Assembly (NCBI RefSeq): GCF_001439785.1
Contig: NZ_JYLI01000006.1
Location: 124,001-188,000 of the forward strand
Source of the DNA: Pseudomonas poae
GTDB lineage: Bacteria; Pseudomonadota; Gammaproteobacteria; Pseudomonadales; Pseudomonadaceae
DNA: 64,000 nt
Direction: 5' to 3'
Position numbers and translations under genes: made by a program. The notes below the pieces were generated by a model that was not told the DNA's origin, did no database searches, and worked only from the letters and a program-made list of their open reading frames with translations. Positions 8,565 to 17,289 of the stretch are shown here, piece after piece (the stretch's first letter is position 1; each line of letters opens with the position of its first letter).

Positions 8565-9104
8565 TTATTGCTTCAGCTCCTCGGCGCCCTGCAGCGGTTC
8601 GTCACCCAGCAGCAGGTCCTTGTCGTGGCTGATGTCTTCCTCTTCGAACAGGCGCCAGGTCTGGCTGCCTTCCACCCCCAGCAGTTCGACGAAGCGCCGG
8701 CCTTCGACCCTGTCGGTGACCTGGCCGATGTAGCGGCCCGGCTCGCTGTCGCTGCGGGTCAGGTCGATCCTGCGATCCTTTTGCGGCTGGGTCGGGGAAA
8801 TCAGGTTGAGTTGCAGGGTGTCCGGGTTGCTGTGGCCGGAGAGGCGCAGCTCAACTTCCCCGGTGAGGTCGTCCAGGTGCAGCTTGCCGCGCAGTTGCAG
8901 GGTCTGGGCCAGGCGCTCACGGTCCAGGGCGCGGTTGATGCCCTTGCCGGCCTCGTAGTAATTGTCGTTGACCAGGTTGTCCGGGTTGTTCACCGCGATG
9001 GTCACCATGGACAGGGTCAGCGTCACCGAACAGGCCAGGATCGCGATGATGATCCAGGGCCAGAGGTGCGTGTACCAGGGGCTTGCGGCAGTGGCTGGGG
9101 GCAT
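8565..9104 (-). CDS. ccoH: cbb3 oxidase assembly protein CcoH (FixH family)
   Basis: 179 residues. Inner membrane protein that associates with the CcoNOP complex during assembly. One N-terminal membrane helix (WPWIIIAILACSVTLTLSM) is followed by the FixH signature NPDNLVNDNYYEAGKGINR and a periplasmic beta-rich domain. Length and architecture match Pseudomonas CcoH. It begins 15 bases after the ccoG stop, so the two are probably co-transcribed. Confidence 0.92.
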   Translation of the reverse strand: MPPATAASPWYTHLWPWIIIAILACSVTLTLSMVTIAVNNPDNLVNDNYYEAGKGINRALDRERLAQTLQLRGKLHLDDLTGEVELRLSGHSNPDTLQLNLISPTQPQKDRRIDLTRSDSEPGRYIGQVTDRVEGRRFVELLGVEGSQTWRLFEEEDISHDKDLLLGDEPLQGAEELKQ

Positions 9105-9119
9105 TGTTCGGATCTCTGG

Positions 9120-10526
9120 TTATCGAACGTGCGGGCCGATGAAGCGGCTGCCGGCTTCAATCCGGATGCTGGCATCATCGGCATCCGTGAGGATGAATGT
9201 CACTTCGTTGGCGCTCGACGGCAGTTGCTGCGGCGCGCTCGACAGTTCCACCGGCAGGCTGACGGTATCACCGGCAGCCACCCTGATTTCGCGCCGGCCT
9301 TGCAGCTTGAGGTCGGGCAGGCCGGTGGCGCTGAGCAGGTAGAGGTGGTCGCGCTGGTCCTTGTTCATGATCTTCAGGCTGTAGACGTTTGCGATGCGGC
9401 CTTCGGCGTCTTCGCGGAACAGCACACGGTCCTTGCTCACATCCAGGCTCACCAGCGGACGCAGGAAAAATGCGGCCACCAGCAGGCTGATCATCGTCAG
9501 CAATACCCCTGCGTAACCGATCAGGCGCGGGCGCAGCTTATGGGTTTTCTGCCCGGACAGGTTGTGTTCGGTGGTGTAGCTGATCAGGCCGCGCGGGTAC
9601 TCCATTTTGTCCATGACGCTGTCGCACGCGTCGATACAGGCGGCGCAGCCGATGCACTCGATTTGCAGGCCGTCGCGGATGTCGATGCCGGTGGGGCACA
9701 CCTGTACGCACAGCGTGCAGTCGATGCAGTCGCCCAGGCCCTGAGCCTTGTGGTCGCTGTCTTTTTTGCGCGGGCCACGCACTTCGCCACGGCGCGGGTC
9801 GTAGGAGACGATCAGGGTGTCCTTGTCGAACATCACGCTCTGAAAACGCGCATACGGGCACATGTAAATGCACACCTGCTCGCGCAACCAGCCGGCGTTG
9901 GCATAGGTGGCGAGGGTGAAGAAACCGATCCAGAAATACGCCCAGCCATCGGCCTGGCCAGTGAAGAACTCCACGATCAGTTCACGGATCGGCGAGAAGT
10001 AACCGACGAAGGTCAGGCCAGTGACCAGGCCGATCAACAGCCACAACGTGTGCTTGGTCAACTTGCGCAGACATTTGCCGGCGCTCATCGGCGCCTGGTC
10101 CAGTTTGATACGCTGGTTGCGGTCGCCCTCGGTGAGCTTTTCGCACCACATGAACACCCACGTCCACACGCTTTGCGGGCAGGTATAGCCGCACCACACT
10201 CGCCCGGCGTACACGGTAATGAAGAACAGGCCAAACGCCGCGACGATCAGGATGCCCGACAGCAGGATGAAGTCCTGGGGCCAGTAGGTGGCGCCAAAAA
10301 TGAAGAACTTGCGCTCCGGCAGGTTCCACCACACCGCCTGATGGCCACCCCAGTCGAGCCAGACAGTGCCGAAATACAGCAGGAGCAATGCGCCGCCACC
10401 CAGCATGCGCACAGTGCGAAACAGGCCGGTGAACGCGCGCGTGTAGATCTTCTCTCGTGACGCGTAGAGATCAACGGTTTTCTCGGGCGGGGTGACATCA
10501 TGTACCGGTATCTGGTTGCTCATCAT
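9120..10526 (-). CDS. ccoG: Cytochrome oxidase accessory protein CcoG (FixG/RdxA type)
   Basis: 468 residues. Membrane-bound iron-sulfur protein reported to reduce cupric copper for delivery to cbb3 oxidase. About five membrane helices surround cytoplasmic ferredoxin motifs: CTLCVQVCP and CIGCAACIDAC (two [4Fe-4S] sites) plus CGYTCPQSVWTWVFMW near the N-terminus. The C-terminus is the periplasmic immunoglobulin-like FixG domain. The start is ATG-ATG at 10526/10523, only 12 bases after the PIN toxin stop and without an obvious Shine-Dalgarno sequence, so translation coupled to the toxin gene is possible. In related pseudomonads a cco structural gene normally precedes ccoG; here a toxin-antitoxin pair does. 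Confidence 0.95.
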   Translation of the reverse strand: MMSNQIPVHDVTPPEKTVDLYASREKIYTRAFTGLFRTVRMLGGGALLLLYFGTVWLDWGGHQAVWWNLPERKFFIFGATYWPQDFILLSGILIVAAFGLFFITVYAGRVWCGYTCPQSVWTWVFMWCEKLTEGDRNQRIKLDQAPMSAGKCLRKLTKHTLWLLIGLVTGLTFVGYFSPIRELIVEFFTGQADGWAYFWIGFFTLATYANAGWLREQVCIYMCPYARFQSVMFDKDTLIVSYDPRRGEVRGPRKKDSDHKAQGLGDCIDCTLCVQVCPTGIDIRDGLQIECIGCAACIDACDSVMDKMEYPRGLISYTTEHNLSGQKTHKLRPRLIGYAGVLLTMISLLVAAFFLRPLVSLDVSKDRVLFREDAEGRIANVYSLKIMNKDQRDHLYLLSATGLPDLKLQGRREIRVAAGDTVSLPVELSSAPQQLPSSANEVTFILTDADDASIRIEAGSRFIGPHVR

Positions 10527-10538
10527 GGCATCGGCCGG

Positions 10539-10952
10539 TCATTGGTCCCATGGATTGATCAGTGGAACGCCGCTGGATTGGAAGTCACTGATGTTACGGG
10601 TGACCACCGTGAGTCCATGTACCAGCGCAGTCGCGGCAATCAATGCATCACGTTCGTTGGCCTGGTCGGGCACATGCAGGTTGGCGCAACGCAATGCCAC
10701 GGCTGCGTCAACGGGGAGGATTCTGGCATCGAATGCCGGCATCACGTGACGCTTTAGCCAGCTACGCAACACCTTGCCCTGCGCCGGGTCTCGTCGCTCC
10801 ATGCGCAGTACGCCGGTTTCCAGCTCTTTTAATGTGATCGCCGAGATGAACATGCGCGTTGCGATAATGCTTTTGGCCCAGGCGACCACGTTCGCGTCTG
10901 CCCGGGGTTTACGAAGTTCGGAGATGACGTTGGTGTCGAGCAAATACATCAA
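10539..10952 (-). CDS. PIN-domain toxin (VapC/FitB family)
   Basis: 137 residues. PIN-fold metal-dependent ribonuclease, toxin of a type II toxin-antitoxin pair. The acidic active-site residues are all present: Asp6 (LLDTNVISE), Glu43 (TLKELETG), Asp102 (NERDALIAATA) and Asp123 (TRNISDF). The short form and the ending FQSSGVPLINPWDQ resemble FitB-type proteins. The start overlaps the antitoxin stop by four bases (ATGA), implying coupling; a second ATG follows at 10949. It sits between ccoP and ccoG, an unusual place. Targets unknown. Confidence 0.9.
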   Translation of the reverse strand: MMYLLDTNVISELRKPRADANVVAWAKSIIATRMFISAITLKELETGVLRMERRDPAQGKVLRSWLKRHVMPAFDARILPVDAAVALRCANLHVPDQANERDALIAATALVHGLTVVTRNISDFQSSGVPLINPWDQ

Positions 10953-11203
10953 GAGAGGTCCACAGGTCGATGAGTGATCACGGCGCGCCTGGTGTCGAGG
11001 TCGATATCGGCCGCTTCCGGCATCACCAACAGGTCAACGATATCGGCGTTGAGACCTGTCAGTTTCTGGTAGTCCTCAATGCTTAGCAGCACATGAGCAG
11101 GCTTGCCGCGATCGGTGATGAAAACCGGACCCTGGCGGGCTGCTTTTTTGGCACCACTTGTGTCCTGGTTGAATTCGCGGCTGGAAATCGTCGTGATAGT
11201 CAT
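10949..11203 (-). CDS. Phd/YefM-family antitoxin
   Basis: 84 residues. DNA-binding antitoxin expected to neutralise the overlapping PIN toxin and to autorepress. The N-terminal Phd fold is clear: SSREFNQDTSGAKKAARQGPVFITDRGKPAHVLLSIEDYQKL. The variable C-terminus (VDLLVMPEAADIDLDTRRAV) is the likely toxin-binding part. A purine-rich AAGGGGAA ribosome site precedes the ATG. An imperfect palindrome upstream (11231-11246) is a candidate operator. Confidence 0.92.
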   Translation of the reverse strand: MTITTISSREFNQDTSGAKKAARQGPVFITDRGKPAHVLLSIEDYQKLTGLNADIVDLLVMPEAADIDLDTRRAVITHRPVDLS

Positions 11204-11230
11204 GGGGCGTTCCCCTTTCTTGAATTTGAT

Positions 11231-11246
11231 GTAGGTACGTTACTAC
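11231..11246 (-). promoter_or_regulatory. candidate toxin-antitoxin operator
   Basis: GTAGGTACGTTACTAC is an imperfect palindrome (six of eight pairs) 27-43 bases upstream of the antitoxin start. Phd-type antitoxins bind short palindromes at this position; binding here is inferred only. Confidence 0.35.
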
Positions 11247-11300
11247 TTTGGCTTTGTGGTGAACAAGCCTGAGGCTATGAACGGTCTACATCCAGGGCAG

Positions 11301-11319
11301 AAAAAACGAAGTCTTCGTT
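11301..11319 (-). terminator. intrinsic terminator of ccoNOQP
   Basis: Read on the minus strand, AACGAAG and CTTCGTT (11305-11319) form a perfect seven-base inverted repeat around one base, followed by a run of T (complement of 11301-11304). It starts seven bases past the ccoP stop. Its presence suggests that the ccoNOQP transcript ends before the toxin-antitoxin pair and that ccoG is expressed from another promoter. Confidence 0.65.
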
Positions 11320-11325
11320 CAGCGC

Positions 11326-12330
11326 TCACGGTGCGGGGGCTTCGACGGGTTTGACGTGCTCCTCAGTTTTCTCATCGCCATGGGACAAGCTGTACACATA
11401 CGCCGCCAGCACATGCACCTTGTCATTGCCCTGCAGTTGTTCCTGCGCGGGCATCTGGCCCTGGCGGCCATGGCGGATGGTTTGCTGCAACTGGGCGAAG
11501 CTTGATCCGTAGATGAATGCACCCGGGTGCGTCAGGTCCGGCGCGCCCATGGCGGGATTGCCTTTGCCGGCCGGGCCGTGGCAGGCCGTGCAGGTGGCGG
11601 CGAACAGTTTTGCGCCATTGGCCACGTCGGCCTTGGCGTTTTCGGGCAGGGTGCGGCCGTCGAGGTTGCTCAACACAAAACCTGCCACGTCGGCCACGCC
11701 TTGCTCGCCGATGACGGCGGCCCAGCCCGGCATCACCGCTTGGCGGCCTTTCAGGATGGACGCCTTGATGGCGTCAGGCGTGCCGCCCCAGCGCCAGTCG
11801 GCGTCGGTCAGGTTGGGGAAGCCATAGGCGCCCTTGGCATCGGAGCCGTGGCACACCGAACAGTTGGAGGCGAACAGGCGAGCGCCCATCTTCAAGGCCT
11901 TCGGGTCACGGGCCACGTCCTCGATCGGCATCGCGGCGAAGGTGGCGAAGATCGGTCCGAACTTCGCCTGCGACTGGGCCATTTCCTTTTCCCATTCATG
12001 CACGGAGCTCCAGCCGGTCTTGCCGTTGGCGAAGGGCGTCTGCCGGTCGTTGTCGAGGTAGGCGTAGCCCGGCAGCAGGCCCTGCCAATTGCCCAGGCCC
12101 GGGTACAGCGCCAGGTAACCGAGGGCGAAGACAAGGGTGCCGATGAACAGCATGAACCACCATTTGGGCAGCGGGTTGTCATATTCCTCGATGCCGTCGA
12201 ACGAGTGGCCGACGGTCTCGTCGGTCTGCTCGCTGCGCTGGCCCTTGCGGGTCGACAGCAGCAGCCAGGTGATAGCGAACAGGGTGCCCAGGCTGAGCAC
12301 GCTGACGTACAGGCTCCAGAACGTACTCAT
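11326..12330 (-). CDS. ccoP: cbb3 cytochrome c oxidase diheme subunit CcoP
   Basis: 334 residues. Diheme cytochrome c that takes electrons into cbb3 oxidase on the periplasmic side. Two N-terminal membrane helices ([40 protein letters not shown]) and the conserved YDNPLPKWW link are followed by two CxxCH heme sites (NCSVCHGSD and [12 protein letters not shown]), with distal methionines expected in the MPGW and MPAQ segments. Two-helix CcoP is the usual Pseudomonas form. It overlaps the ccoQ stop by four bases. Confidence 0.96.
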   Translation of the reverse strand: MSTFWSLYVSVLSLGTLFAITWLLLSTRKGQRSEQTDETVGHSFDGIEEYDNPLPKWWFMLFIGTLVFALGYLALYPGLGNWQGLLPGYAYLDNDRQTPFANGKTGWSSVHEWEKEMAQSQAKFGPIFATFAAMPIEDVARDPKALKMGARLFASNCSVCHGSDAKGAYGFPNLTDADWRWGGTPDAIKASILKGRQAVMPGWAAVIGEQGVADVAGFVLSNLDGRTLPENAKADVANGAKLFAATCTACHGPAGKGNPAMGAPDLTHPGAFIYGSSFAQLQQTIRHGRQGQMPAQEQLQGNDKVHVLAAYVYSLSHGDEKTEEHVKPVEAPAP

Positions 12331-12512
12331 TGCTTGTCATCCCTGATGGTTTGCTCGACGTGCCGGAGCGCCTGCGGGTCATCCGCGAAGGGCAGCAGGG
12401 TGGCCTCGTCAAACTCAGCCTTGCGCCGTGGGCTGAACACCCACAACGCCAGGCCGATGAAGGCCACCATCACCACCAGGGTGCCCAGGCCACGAATCAT
12501 TCCGATATCCAT
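12327..12512 (-). CDS. ccoQ: cbb3 oxidase subunit CcoQ (CcoQ/FixQ)
   Basis: 61 residues. Small single-helix membrane subunit that stabilises cbb3 oxidase. One membrane helix ([17 protein letters not shown]) is followed by the family motif [19 protein letters not shown]. Its position between ccoO (four-base gap) and ccoP (four-base overlap) is canonical. Confidence 0.93.
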   Translation of the reverse strand: MDIGMIRGLGTLVVMVAFIGLALWVFSPRRKAEFDEATLLPFADDPQALRHVEQTIRDDKQ

Positions 12513-12516
12513 GCGA

Positions 12517-13125
12517 TCACCGCTTGCTCTTGATGAGGGTGCCCAGGCCCTGCAGGTAGGCCACCAGTGCGTCCATTTCGGTCTTGCCCTTCACGGCGGC
12601 GGCTGCGCCGGCGATGTCCTGGTCGGTGTAGGGCACGCCCAGGGTGCGCAGTACTTGCATCTTCTTCGCCGTGTCCTTGCCGTCGAGGGTGTTTTCGACG
12701 AGGAACGGGTACGCCGGCATTTTCGACTCCGGCACCAGATTGCGCGGGTTGTACAGGTGCGCGCGGTGCCAGTCATCAGAGTAACGCCCGCCGATCCGCG
12801 CCAGGTCCGGCCCGGTGCGCTTGGAACCCCACAGGAACGGGTGATCCCACACGCTTTCGCCGGCCACCGAGTAGTGGCCGTAGCGCTCGGTTTCGGCGCG
12901 CAACGGACGAATCATCTGTGAGTGACAGCCCACGCAACCGTTGGCGATGTACACGTCACGGCCTTCCAGTTCCAGTGCGCTGCGCGGTTTCATGCCTTCG
13001 ATGGGCTTGGTGGTCACGTCCTGGAAAAACAGCGGGACGATCTGGGTCAGCCCGCCGATGCTCACTGCGATGACCATGAAGAAGGCCAGCAGGCCGATGT
13101 TCTTCTCGACGACTTCATGTTTCAT
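12517..13125 (-). CDS. ccoO: cbb3 cytochrome c oxidase monoheme subunit CcoO
   Basis: 202 residues. Membrane-anchored monoheme cytochrome c of cbb3 oxidase. One N-terminal helix ([25 protein letters not shown]) precedes the heme site [14 protein letters not shown], and SKMPAYPFL holds the probable axial methionine. Its ATG overlaps the ccoN stop by one base (TGATG), indicating translational coupling. Confidence 0.96.
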   Translation of the reverse strand: MKHEVVEKNIGLLAFFMVIAVSIGGLTQIVPLFFQDVTTKPIEGMKPRSALELEGRDVYIANGCVGCHSQMIRPLRAETERYGHYSVAGESVWDHPFLWGSKRTGPDLARIGGRYSDDWHRAHLYNPRNLVPESKMPAYPFLVENTLDGKDTAKKMQVLRTLGVPYTDQDIAGAAAAVKGKTEMDALVAYLQGLGTLIKSKR

Positions 13126-14567
13126 CAGTGCGCTCCCGCAACGGCGATGGTGGCGGCGGCTTCGGCTTGTACCGGGTCGCAGGCGCGCACGGTGCGCCAG
13201 ACGTTGTAGGCCATCAGCAGCATGCCGCTGGCAAAGATCGCCCCGCCCACGGCCCGCACGACATAGCCCGAATGGCTGGCCTGCAGCGTTTGCACGAAGG
13301 AGAAGGTGAGCGTGCCGTCATCGTTGATCGCCCGCCACATCAGGCCCTGGGTGATGCCGTTGACCCACATCGAGGCGATGTAGAGCACGGTGCCGATGGT
13401 GGCCAGCCAGAAGTGGCTGTTGATCAGCGCGATGCTGTGCATCTGCGTGCGGCCGTAGAGTCTGGGGATCATGTGGTACAGCGCGCCGATGGAAATCATC
13501 GCCACCCAGCCCAGGGCTCCGGCGTGGACATGGCCGATGGTCCAGTCGGTGTAGTGGGACAGCGCGTTGACGGTCTTGATCGCCATCATCGGCCCCTCGA
13601 ACGTCGACATGCCGTAGAACGCCAGCGACACCACCAGAAAACGCAGGATCGGGTCGGTGCGCAGCTTATGCCAGGCGCCGGACAGGGTCATCATGCCGTT
13701 GATCATGCCGCCCCAGCTGGGGACCAGCAGAATGATCGACATCACCATGCCCAGGGACTGCGCCCAGTCGGGCAATGCGGTGTAGTGCAAGTGGTGGGGG
13801 CCGGCCCAGATGTACAGGGTGATCAGCGCCCAGAAATGCACGATGGACAGGCGATAGGAATAGATGGGGCGTTCGGCCTGCTTGGGCACGAAGTAGTACA
13901 TCATCCCGAGGAAACCGGTGGTGAGGAAAAAGCCGACGGCGTTGTGCCCGTACCACCACTGGATCATCGCGTCCGTCGCGCCGGCATAGGCCGAGTAGGA
14001 CTTGAACAGGCTGACCGGCAACGACGCGTGGTTGACGATGTGCAGCATCCCTGTCACCAGGATGAACGCGCCGTAGAACCAGTTGGCGACATAGATGTGC
14101 CGGGTCTTGCGCTTGACGATGGTGCCGAAGAATACCGCCGCGTAGGCCGCCCATACGATCGCCAGCAAAATGGCGATCGGCCATTCCAGTTCGGCGTATT
14201 CCTTGGTGGTGGTGTAGCCCAGCGGCAGGCTGACGATGGCGCCGATGATCACGGCTTGCCAGCCCCAGAAGGTGAACGCGGCGAGGCTGTCGCTGATCAG
14301 GCGCGCCTGGCAGGTTCGCTGTACCACGTAGTAGGAGGTGGAAAACAACGCACAGCCACCAAAAGCGAAGATCACCAGATTGGTGTGCAACGGGCGCAGG
14401 CGACCGAAGGTGGTCCAGGGCAGATCGAAGTTCAATTGCGGCCAGACCAGTTGCAAGGCGATGAACACGCCGAGCCCCATGCCGAGGATGCCCCAGACCA
14501 CCGTCATGATGGCGAACTGACGGACGACCTTGTAGTTATAAGCAGTCGGGCGAGTGGCTGTGCTCAT
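13125..14567 (-). CDS. ccoN: cbb3 cytochrome c oxidase catalytic subunit CcoN
   Basis: 480 residues. Heme-copper subunit I, which reduces oxygen to water and pumps protons. Twelve membrane helices are visible, with conserved histidine segments such as [27 protein letters not shown] and the late [13 protein letters not shown]. The start at 14567 ([19 protein letters not shown]) matches Pseudomonas CcoN; an in-frame upstream codon at 14645 would add 26 unconserved residues. No clear Anr box was found upstream, consistent with a constitutive cbb3-1-type operon, though that assignment is inference. Confidence 0.96.
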   Translation of the reverse strand: MSTATRPTAYNYKVVRQFAIMTVVWGILGMGLGVFIALQLVWPQLNFDLPWTTFGRLRPLHTNLVIFAFGGCALFSTSYYVVQRTCQARLISDSLAAFTFWGWQAVIIGAIVSLPLGYTTTKEYAELEWPIAILLAIVWAAYAAVFFGTIVKRKTRHIYVANWFYGAFILVTGMLHIVNHASLPVSLFKSYSAYAGATDAMIQWWYGHNAVGFFLTTGFLGMMYYFVPKQAERPIYSYRLSIVHFWALITLYIWAGPHHLHYTALPDWAQSLGMVMSIILLVPSWGGMINGMMTLSGAWHKLRTDPILRFLVVSLAFYGMSTFEGPMMAIKTVNALSHYTDWTIGHVHAGALGWVAMISIGALYHMIPRLYGRTQMHSIALINSHFWLATIGTVLYIASMWVNGITQGLMWRAINDDGTLTFSFVQTLQASHSGYVVRAVGGAIFASGMLLMAYNVWRTVRACDPVQAEAAATIAVAGAH

Positions 14568-14875
14568 TCCGGGGTTCCACGATTTAGTATTTTTATGGAC
14601 AAAACGGCCGCAGTATGGAGAAAGCGAGAGGCCATTGCAACGCATGTGATCACCGCCTTCAACCAGGTTGAACGCCAGATTCTGCGGCTTTTCCGTGCTG
14701 AGTGTAGGGGTAATATCCGAAATTGAAAGCTGATCAAGTGGACAGGAATATTTTCAGGCCTGTTCTGCACGCAAACCTGGCGTTGCAGGCGCTGTGTGGT
14801 GGGGCCTGCATGGGGTGATGGACGGTCTTGCTGTAAGGTTCACGAGCGACAGACTGACTCAATAGCGAGGCGAGC
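14568..14875. other. ccoN-hydrolase divergent intergenic region
   Basis: About 308 bases between two divergent genes, so it must hold promoters for both. I see no coding potential. An Anr-like sequence on the minus strand, TTGAT-N5-TTCAA at 14723-14737, has the wrong spacing and one mismatch, so it is not called. No convincing -35/-10 pair was found by eye. Confidence 0.5.
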
Positions 14876-15568
14876 GTGGGCAAACGGCACAAGGCAAGTA
14901 TTGACGGTAATCAGTGGGCACAACGTGTGCAGGAGCGCGGCTGGTTGTGGGATGCCGCCGCTCACGGCGCGTCAGGGGATGCGGTCACCTTGATCCTGGC
15001 CCATGGCGCCGGCGCGCCGATGGACTCCGGGTTTATGAACGACATGGCTGCACGCCTTGCCGGGCATGGCGTTAACGTAGTGCGCTTTGAGTTTCCCTAC
15101 ATGGCCCAGCGTCGACTGGACGGCGGCAAACGCCCGCCGAACCCCGCGCCGAAACTGCTTGAGGCCTGGCGTGAGGTGTATGCCGAGGTGCGATGCCATG
15201 TCGCTGGCAAACTGGCGATTGGCGGCAAGTCCATGGGCGGGCGCATGGCCAGTTTGCTGGCCGATGAGTTGGCGGCCGACGGGCTGGTGTGTCTGGGGTA
15301 TCCGTTTTACGCGGTGGGCAAACCGGAAAAACCCCGGGTCGAGCATTTGGCGGCGTTGAAGACACCTGCCTTGATCGTGCAGGGCGAGCGCGATGCGCTG
15401 GGCAATCGCACGGCAGTGGAGGGGTATGCGTTGTCGCCGGCCATCGAGGTGATGTGGCTGGTGGCGGGGGACCATGACTTGAAGCCGCTGAAGGCGTCGG
15501 GGTTCAGTCATGAGCAGCATCTGGAGGCTGCGGCGGTGAGGATTGCTGAGTTTCTCGGAGGCTGTTAG
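14876..15568 (+). CDS. KANL3/Tex30-type alpha/beta hydrolase
   Basis: 230 residues, cytosolic, starting at GTG 14876. Alpha/beta hydrolase-like fold: oxyanion-region LILAHGAGAPMDSGFM, nucleophile elbow IGGKSMGGRMAS (Ser in GKSMGG), acid region ALIVQGERDALG and a final histidine in VAGDHDLKP. This matches the small bacterial family grouped with KANL3/Tex30 hydrolases, whose substrate is not known. It faces aer across a REPIN that probably acts as terminator. Catalytic residues intact; biological role unknown. Confidence 0.82.
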   Translation: MGKRHKASIDGNQWAQRVQERGWLWDAAAHGASGDAVTLILAHGAGAPMDSGFMNDMAARLAGHGVNVVRFEFPYMAQRRLDGGKRPPNPAPKLLEAWREVYAEVRCHVAGKLAIGGKSMGGRMASLLADELAADGLVCLGYPFYAVGKPEKPRVEHLAALKTPALIVQGERDALGNRTAVEGYALSPAIEVMWLVAGDHDLKPLKASGFSHEQHLEAAAVRIAEFLGGC

Positions 15569-15575
15569 GGCTCTC

Positions 15576-15662
15576 ATCGGGAGCAAGCCCCTCTCACCTC
15601 TACGGTGTTCAACCATAAAAACGTGTGAACACCGTAAAGGTGGTCGGGGGATTGCTCCCGAT
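15576..15662. repeat. REPIN-like palindrome acting as bidirectional terminator
   Basis: Two imperfectly inverted arms (ATCGGGAGCAAGCCCC at 15576-15591; its complement ends at 15662) enclose a perfect ten-base inner stem, TACGGTGTTC (15601-15610) with GAACACCGTA (15627-15636). It fills the gap between the converging hydrolase and aer genes. Confidence 0.7.
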
Positions 15663-15667
15663 AGCGA

Positions 15668-17233
15668 TTACCGGTTGAAACGCTCCACCAGCGAATACTG
15701 GGAATTGGCCGTATGGGTCAGCTCTTCGCTCAACTGCGCCGAGTTCATCGCCTGCTCCGAGGTCTGGTCCGCCAGTAACGCAATGGTGCTGATATTGCGG
15801 CTGATCTCCTCGGCTACCGAGCTTTGCTCTTCGGTCGCGGCGGCGATCTGGGTGGTCATGTCGGTGATGTGCGCCACCGCTTCGCTGATGCCCACCAGTG
15901 CCTGGTCCGCTTCCGTCACCCGTGTCACGCCTTCTTCGGCCTGACGACGCCCGGCGTCCATGGTCTGCACGGCGGCGTTGGCGGTCTGTTGCAGCTTGGC
16001 GATCAAGGCATGGATCTGCCCGGTGGACTCGGTGGTGCGCTGCGCCAGTTGGCGTACTTCGTCCGCTACCACGGCAAAGCCTCGGCCCATCTCACCGGCA
16101 CGCGCCGCTTCGATGGCGGCGTTCAGTGCCAGCAGGTTGGTCTGGTCGGCAATGCCCTTGATCACGTCGACCACGCCGCCGATTTCATCGCTGTCCTTGG
16201 CCAACTGGGTCACGGTCACGCCGGTTTCGCCCACCGCCACCGACAAGCGCTGAATCGCCTCGCGGGTTTCCCCGGCGATGTCGCGACCGCGACCGGTCAG
16301 GCGATTGGCTTCCTGGGTCGCGTCCGCCGTGCGCTGCACGTGGCTGGCGACTTCCTGGGTGGTCGCCGCCATCTGGTTGACCGCCGTGGCCACCTGCTCG
16401 GTTTCCACGCGCTGGCGTTCCAGGCCGCTGGAGCTGTTGTGCGCGTAGGTGTTGGATTGCAGCGCCTGGGCATTCAAATGTTCGGCCGTGTCCTGCAGGC
16501 GCGTGAGGCAGGTTTTAAGACGGGCTTCCTGGCTGAGAATCGACATTTCCAGACGCGCCTGGGCGCCACGGCTGTCGGTGTACATCTGCGCGATCAACGG
16601 GTCGGAGGTGGTCTGCTCGGCCAGGCGCAGCAAGCGCTTGAGGCCGCGCTGCTGCCAGCGCAGGCCCAGCAGGCCCAACGGCACCGACAACACTGCCGCC
16701 AAGGCAAAGCCCCAGTGGGAATTGAGCGATACACCGATCATGAAACTCAACTGGCTCACCAGGATGAACGGCAGCCAGTCCTGTAGCACTGGCAGCCATT
16801 TATCGCGCCGGGGAATCGCCGACTTGCCCTGGTTGATGCGTTGATAGAGCGCTTCGGCCCGGCGGATCTGCTCAGCGGTGGGCTTGACGCGCACCGACTC
16901 GTAGCCGATCACCTGGCTGCCATCGAAGACCGGCGTCACATAGGCGTTGACCCAATAGTGATCACCGCTCTTGCAGCGGTTCTTGACGATGCCCATCCAT
17001 GGCAGGCCTTGTTTGAGCGTGGTCCACATGTGCGCGAAGACGGCCGCCGGAACGTCCGGGTGACGCACCAGGTTGTGCGGTGCGCGCATCAGTTCATCGT
17101 GGCTGAACCCACTGATCTCGACGAAAGCGTCGTTGCAGTAGGTGATAACCCCTTTGGCATCTGTGGTGGAGATCAACCGTTGCTGGGCAGGGAAGGTACG
17201 TTCGCGCTGGGTAACGGGCTGGTTATTACGCAT
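15668..17233 (-). CDS. aer: Aerotaxis receptor Aer (PAS-MCP)
   Basis: 521 residues, the length of Pseudomonas Aer. Senses redox/energy state through an FAD-bearing N-terminal PAS domain (about 20-115: [27 protein letters not shown]-type region, [12 protein letters not shown]). It is anchored by a central hydrophobic stretch (about 150-195), followed by a methyl-accepting signalling domain whose hairpin tip is [21 protein letters not shown]. There is no periplasmic ligand domain, as expected for Aer. A perfect sigma28 promoter lies 30-56 bases upstream, tying it to the flagellar regulon. The neighbouring anr/cco/hemN block gives a low-oxygen context. Confidence 0.92.
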   Translation of the reverse strand: MRNNQPVTQRERTFPAQQRLISTTDAKGVITYCNDAFVEISGFSHDELMRAPHNLVRHPDVPAAVFAHMWTTLKQGLPWMGIVKNRCKSGDHYWVNAYVTPVFDGSQVIGYESVRVKPTAEQIRRAEALYQRINQGKSAIPRRDKWLPVLQDWLPFILVSQLSFMIGVSLNSHWGFALAAVLSVPLGLLGLRWQQRGLKRLLRLAEQTTSDPLIAQMYTDSRGAQARLEMSILSQEARLKTCLTRLQDTAEHLNAQALQSNTYAHNSSSGLERQRVETEQVATAVNQMAATTQEVASHVQRTADATQEANRLTGRGRDIAGETREAIQRLSVAVGETGVTVTQLAKDSDEIGGVVDVIKGIADQTNLLALNAAIEAARAGEMGRGFAVVADEVRQLAQRTTESTGQIHALIAKLQQTANAAVQTMDAGRRQAEEGVTRVTEADQALVGISEAVAHITDMTTQIAAATEEQSSVAEEISRNISTIALLADQTSEQAMNSAQLSEELTHTANSQYSLVERFNR

Positions 17234-17262
17234 GGCAGTTCAATCCGTGAGGCTTTCGCGTG

Positions 17263-17289
17263 TTATCGGCCGTATTCGAGGTTTATTTA
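17263..17289 (-). promoter_or_regulatory. sigma28 (FliA) promoter of aer
   Basis: On the minus strand TAAATAAA (complement of 17282-17289), 11 bases, then GCCGATAA (complement of 17263-17270). The core TAAA-N15-GCCGATAA matches the FliA consensus exactly. The start site would be near 17257, about 24 bases before the aer ATG. The -35 element overlaps the stop codon of the upstream exporter gene. Confidence 0.8.

Noticed and set aside
8568..14726. Long plus-strand frames opposite ccoG/H (630 codons) and ccoN (532 codons)
   Set aside because: Antisense shadows of the cco genes; no ribosome site or recognisable domain.
14723..14737. Anr-box-like sequence upstream of ccoN (TTGAT-N5-TTCAA on the minus strand)
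   Set aside because: Spacing is five instead of four and the second half-site has a mismatch. It lies about 160 bases from the ccoN start. Not good enough beside the perfect box at hemN.
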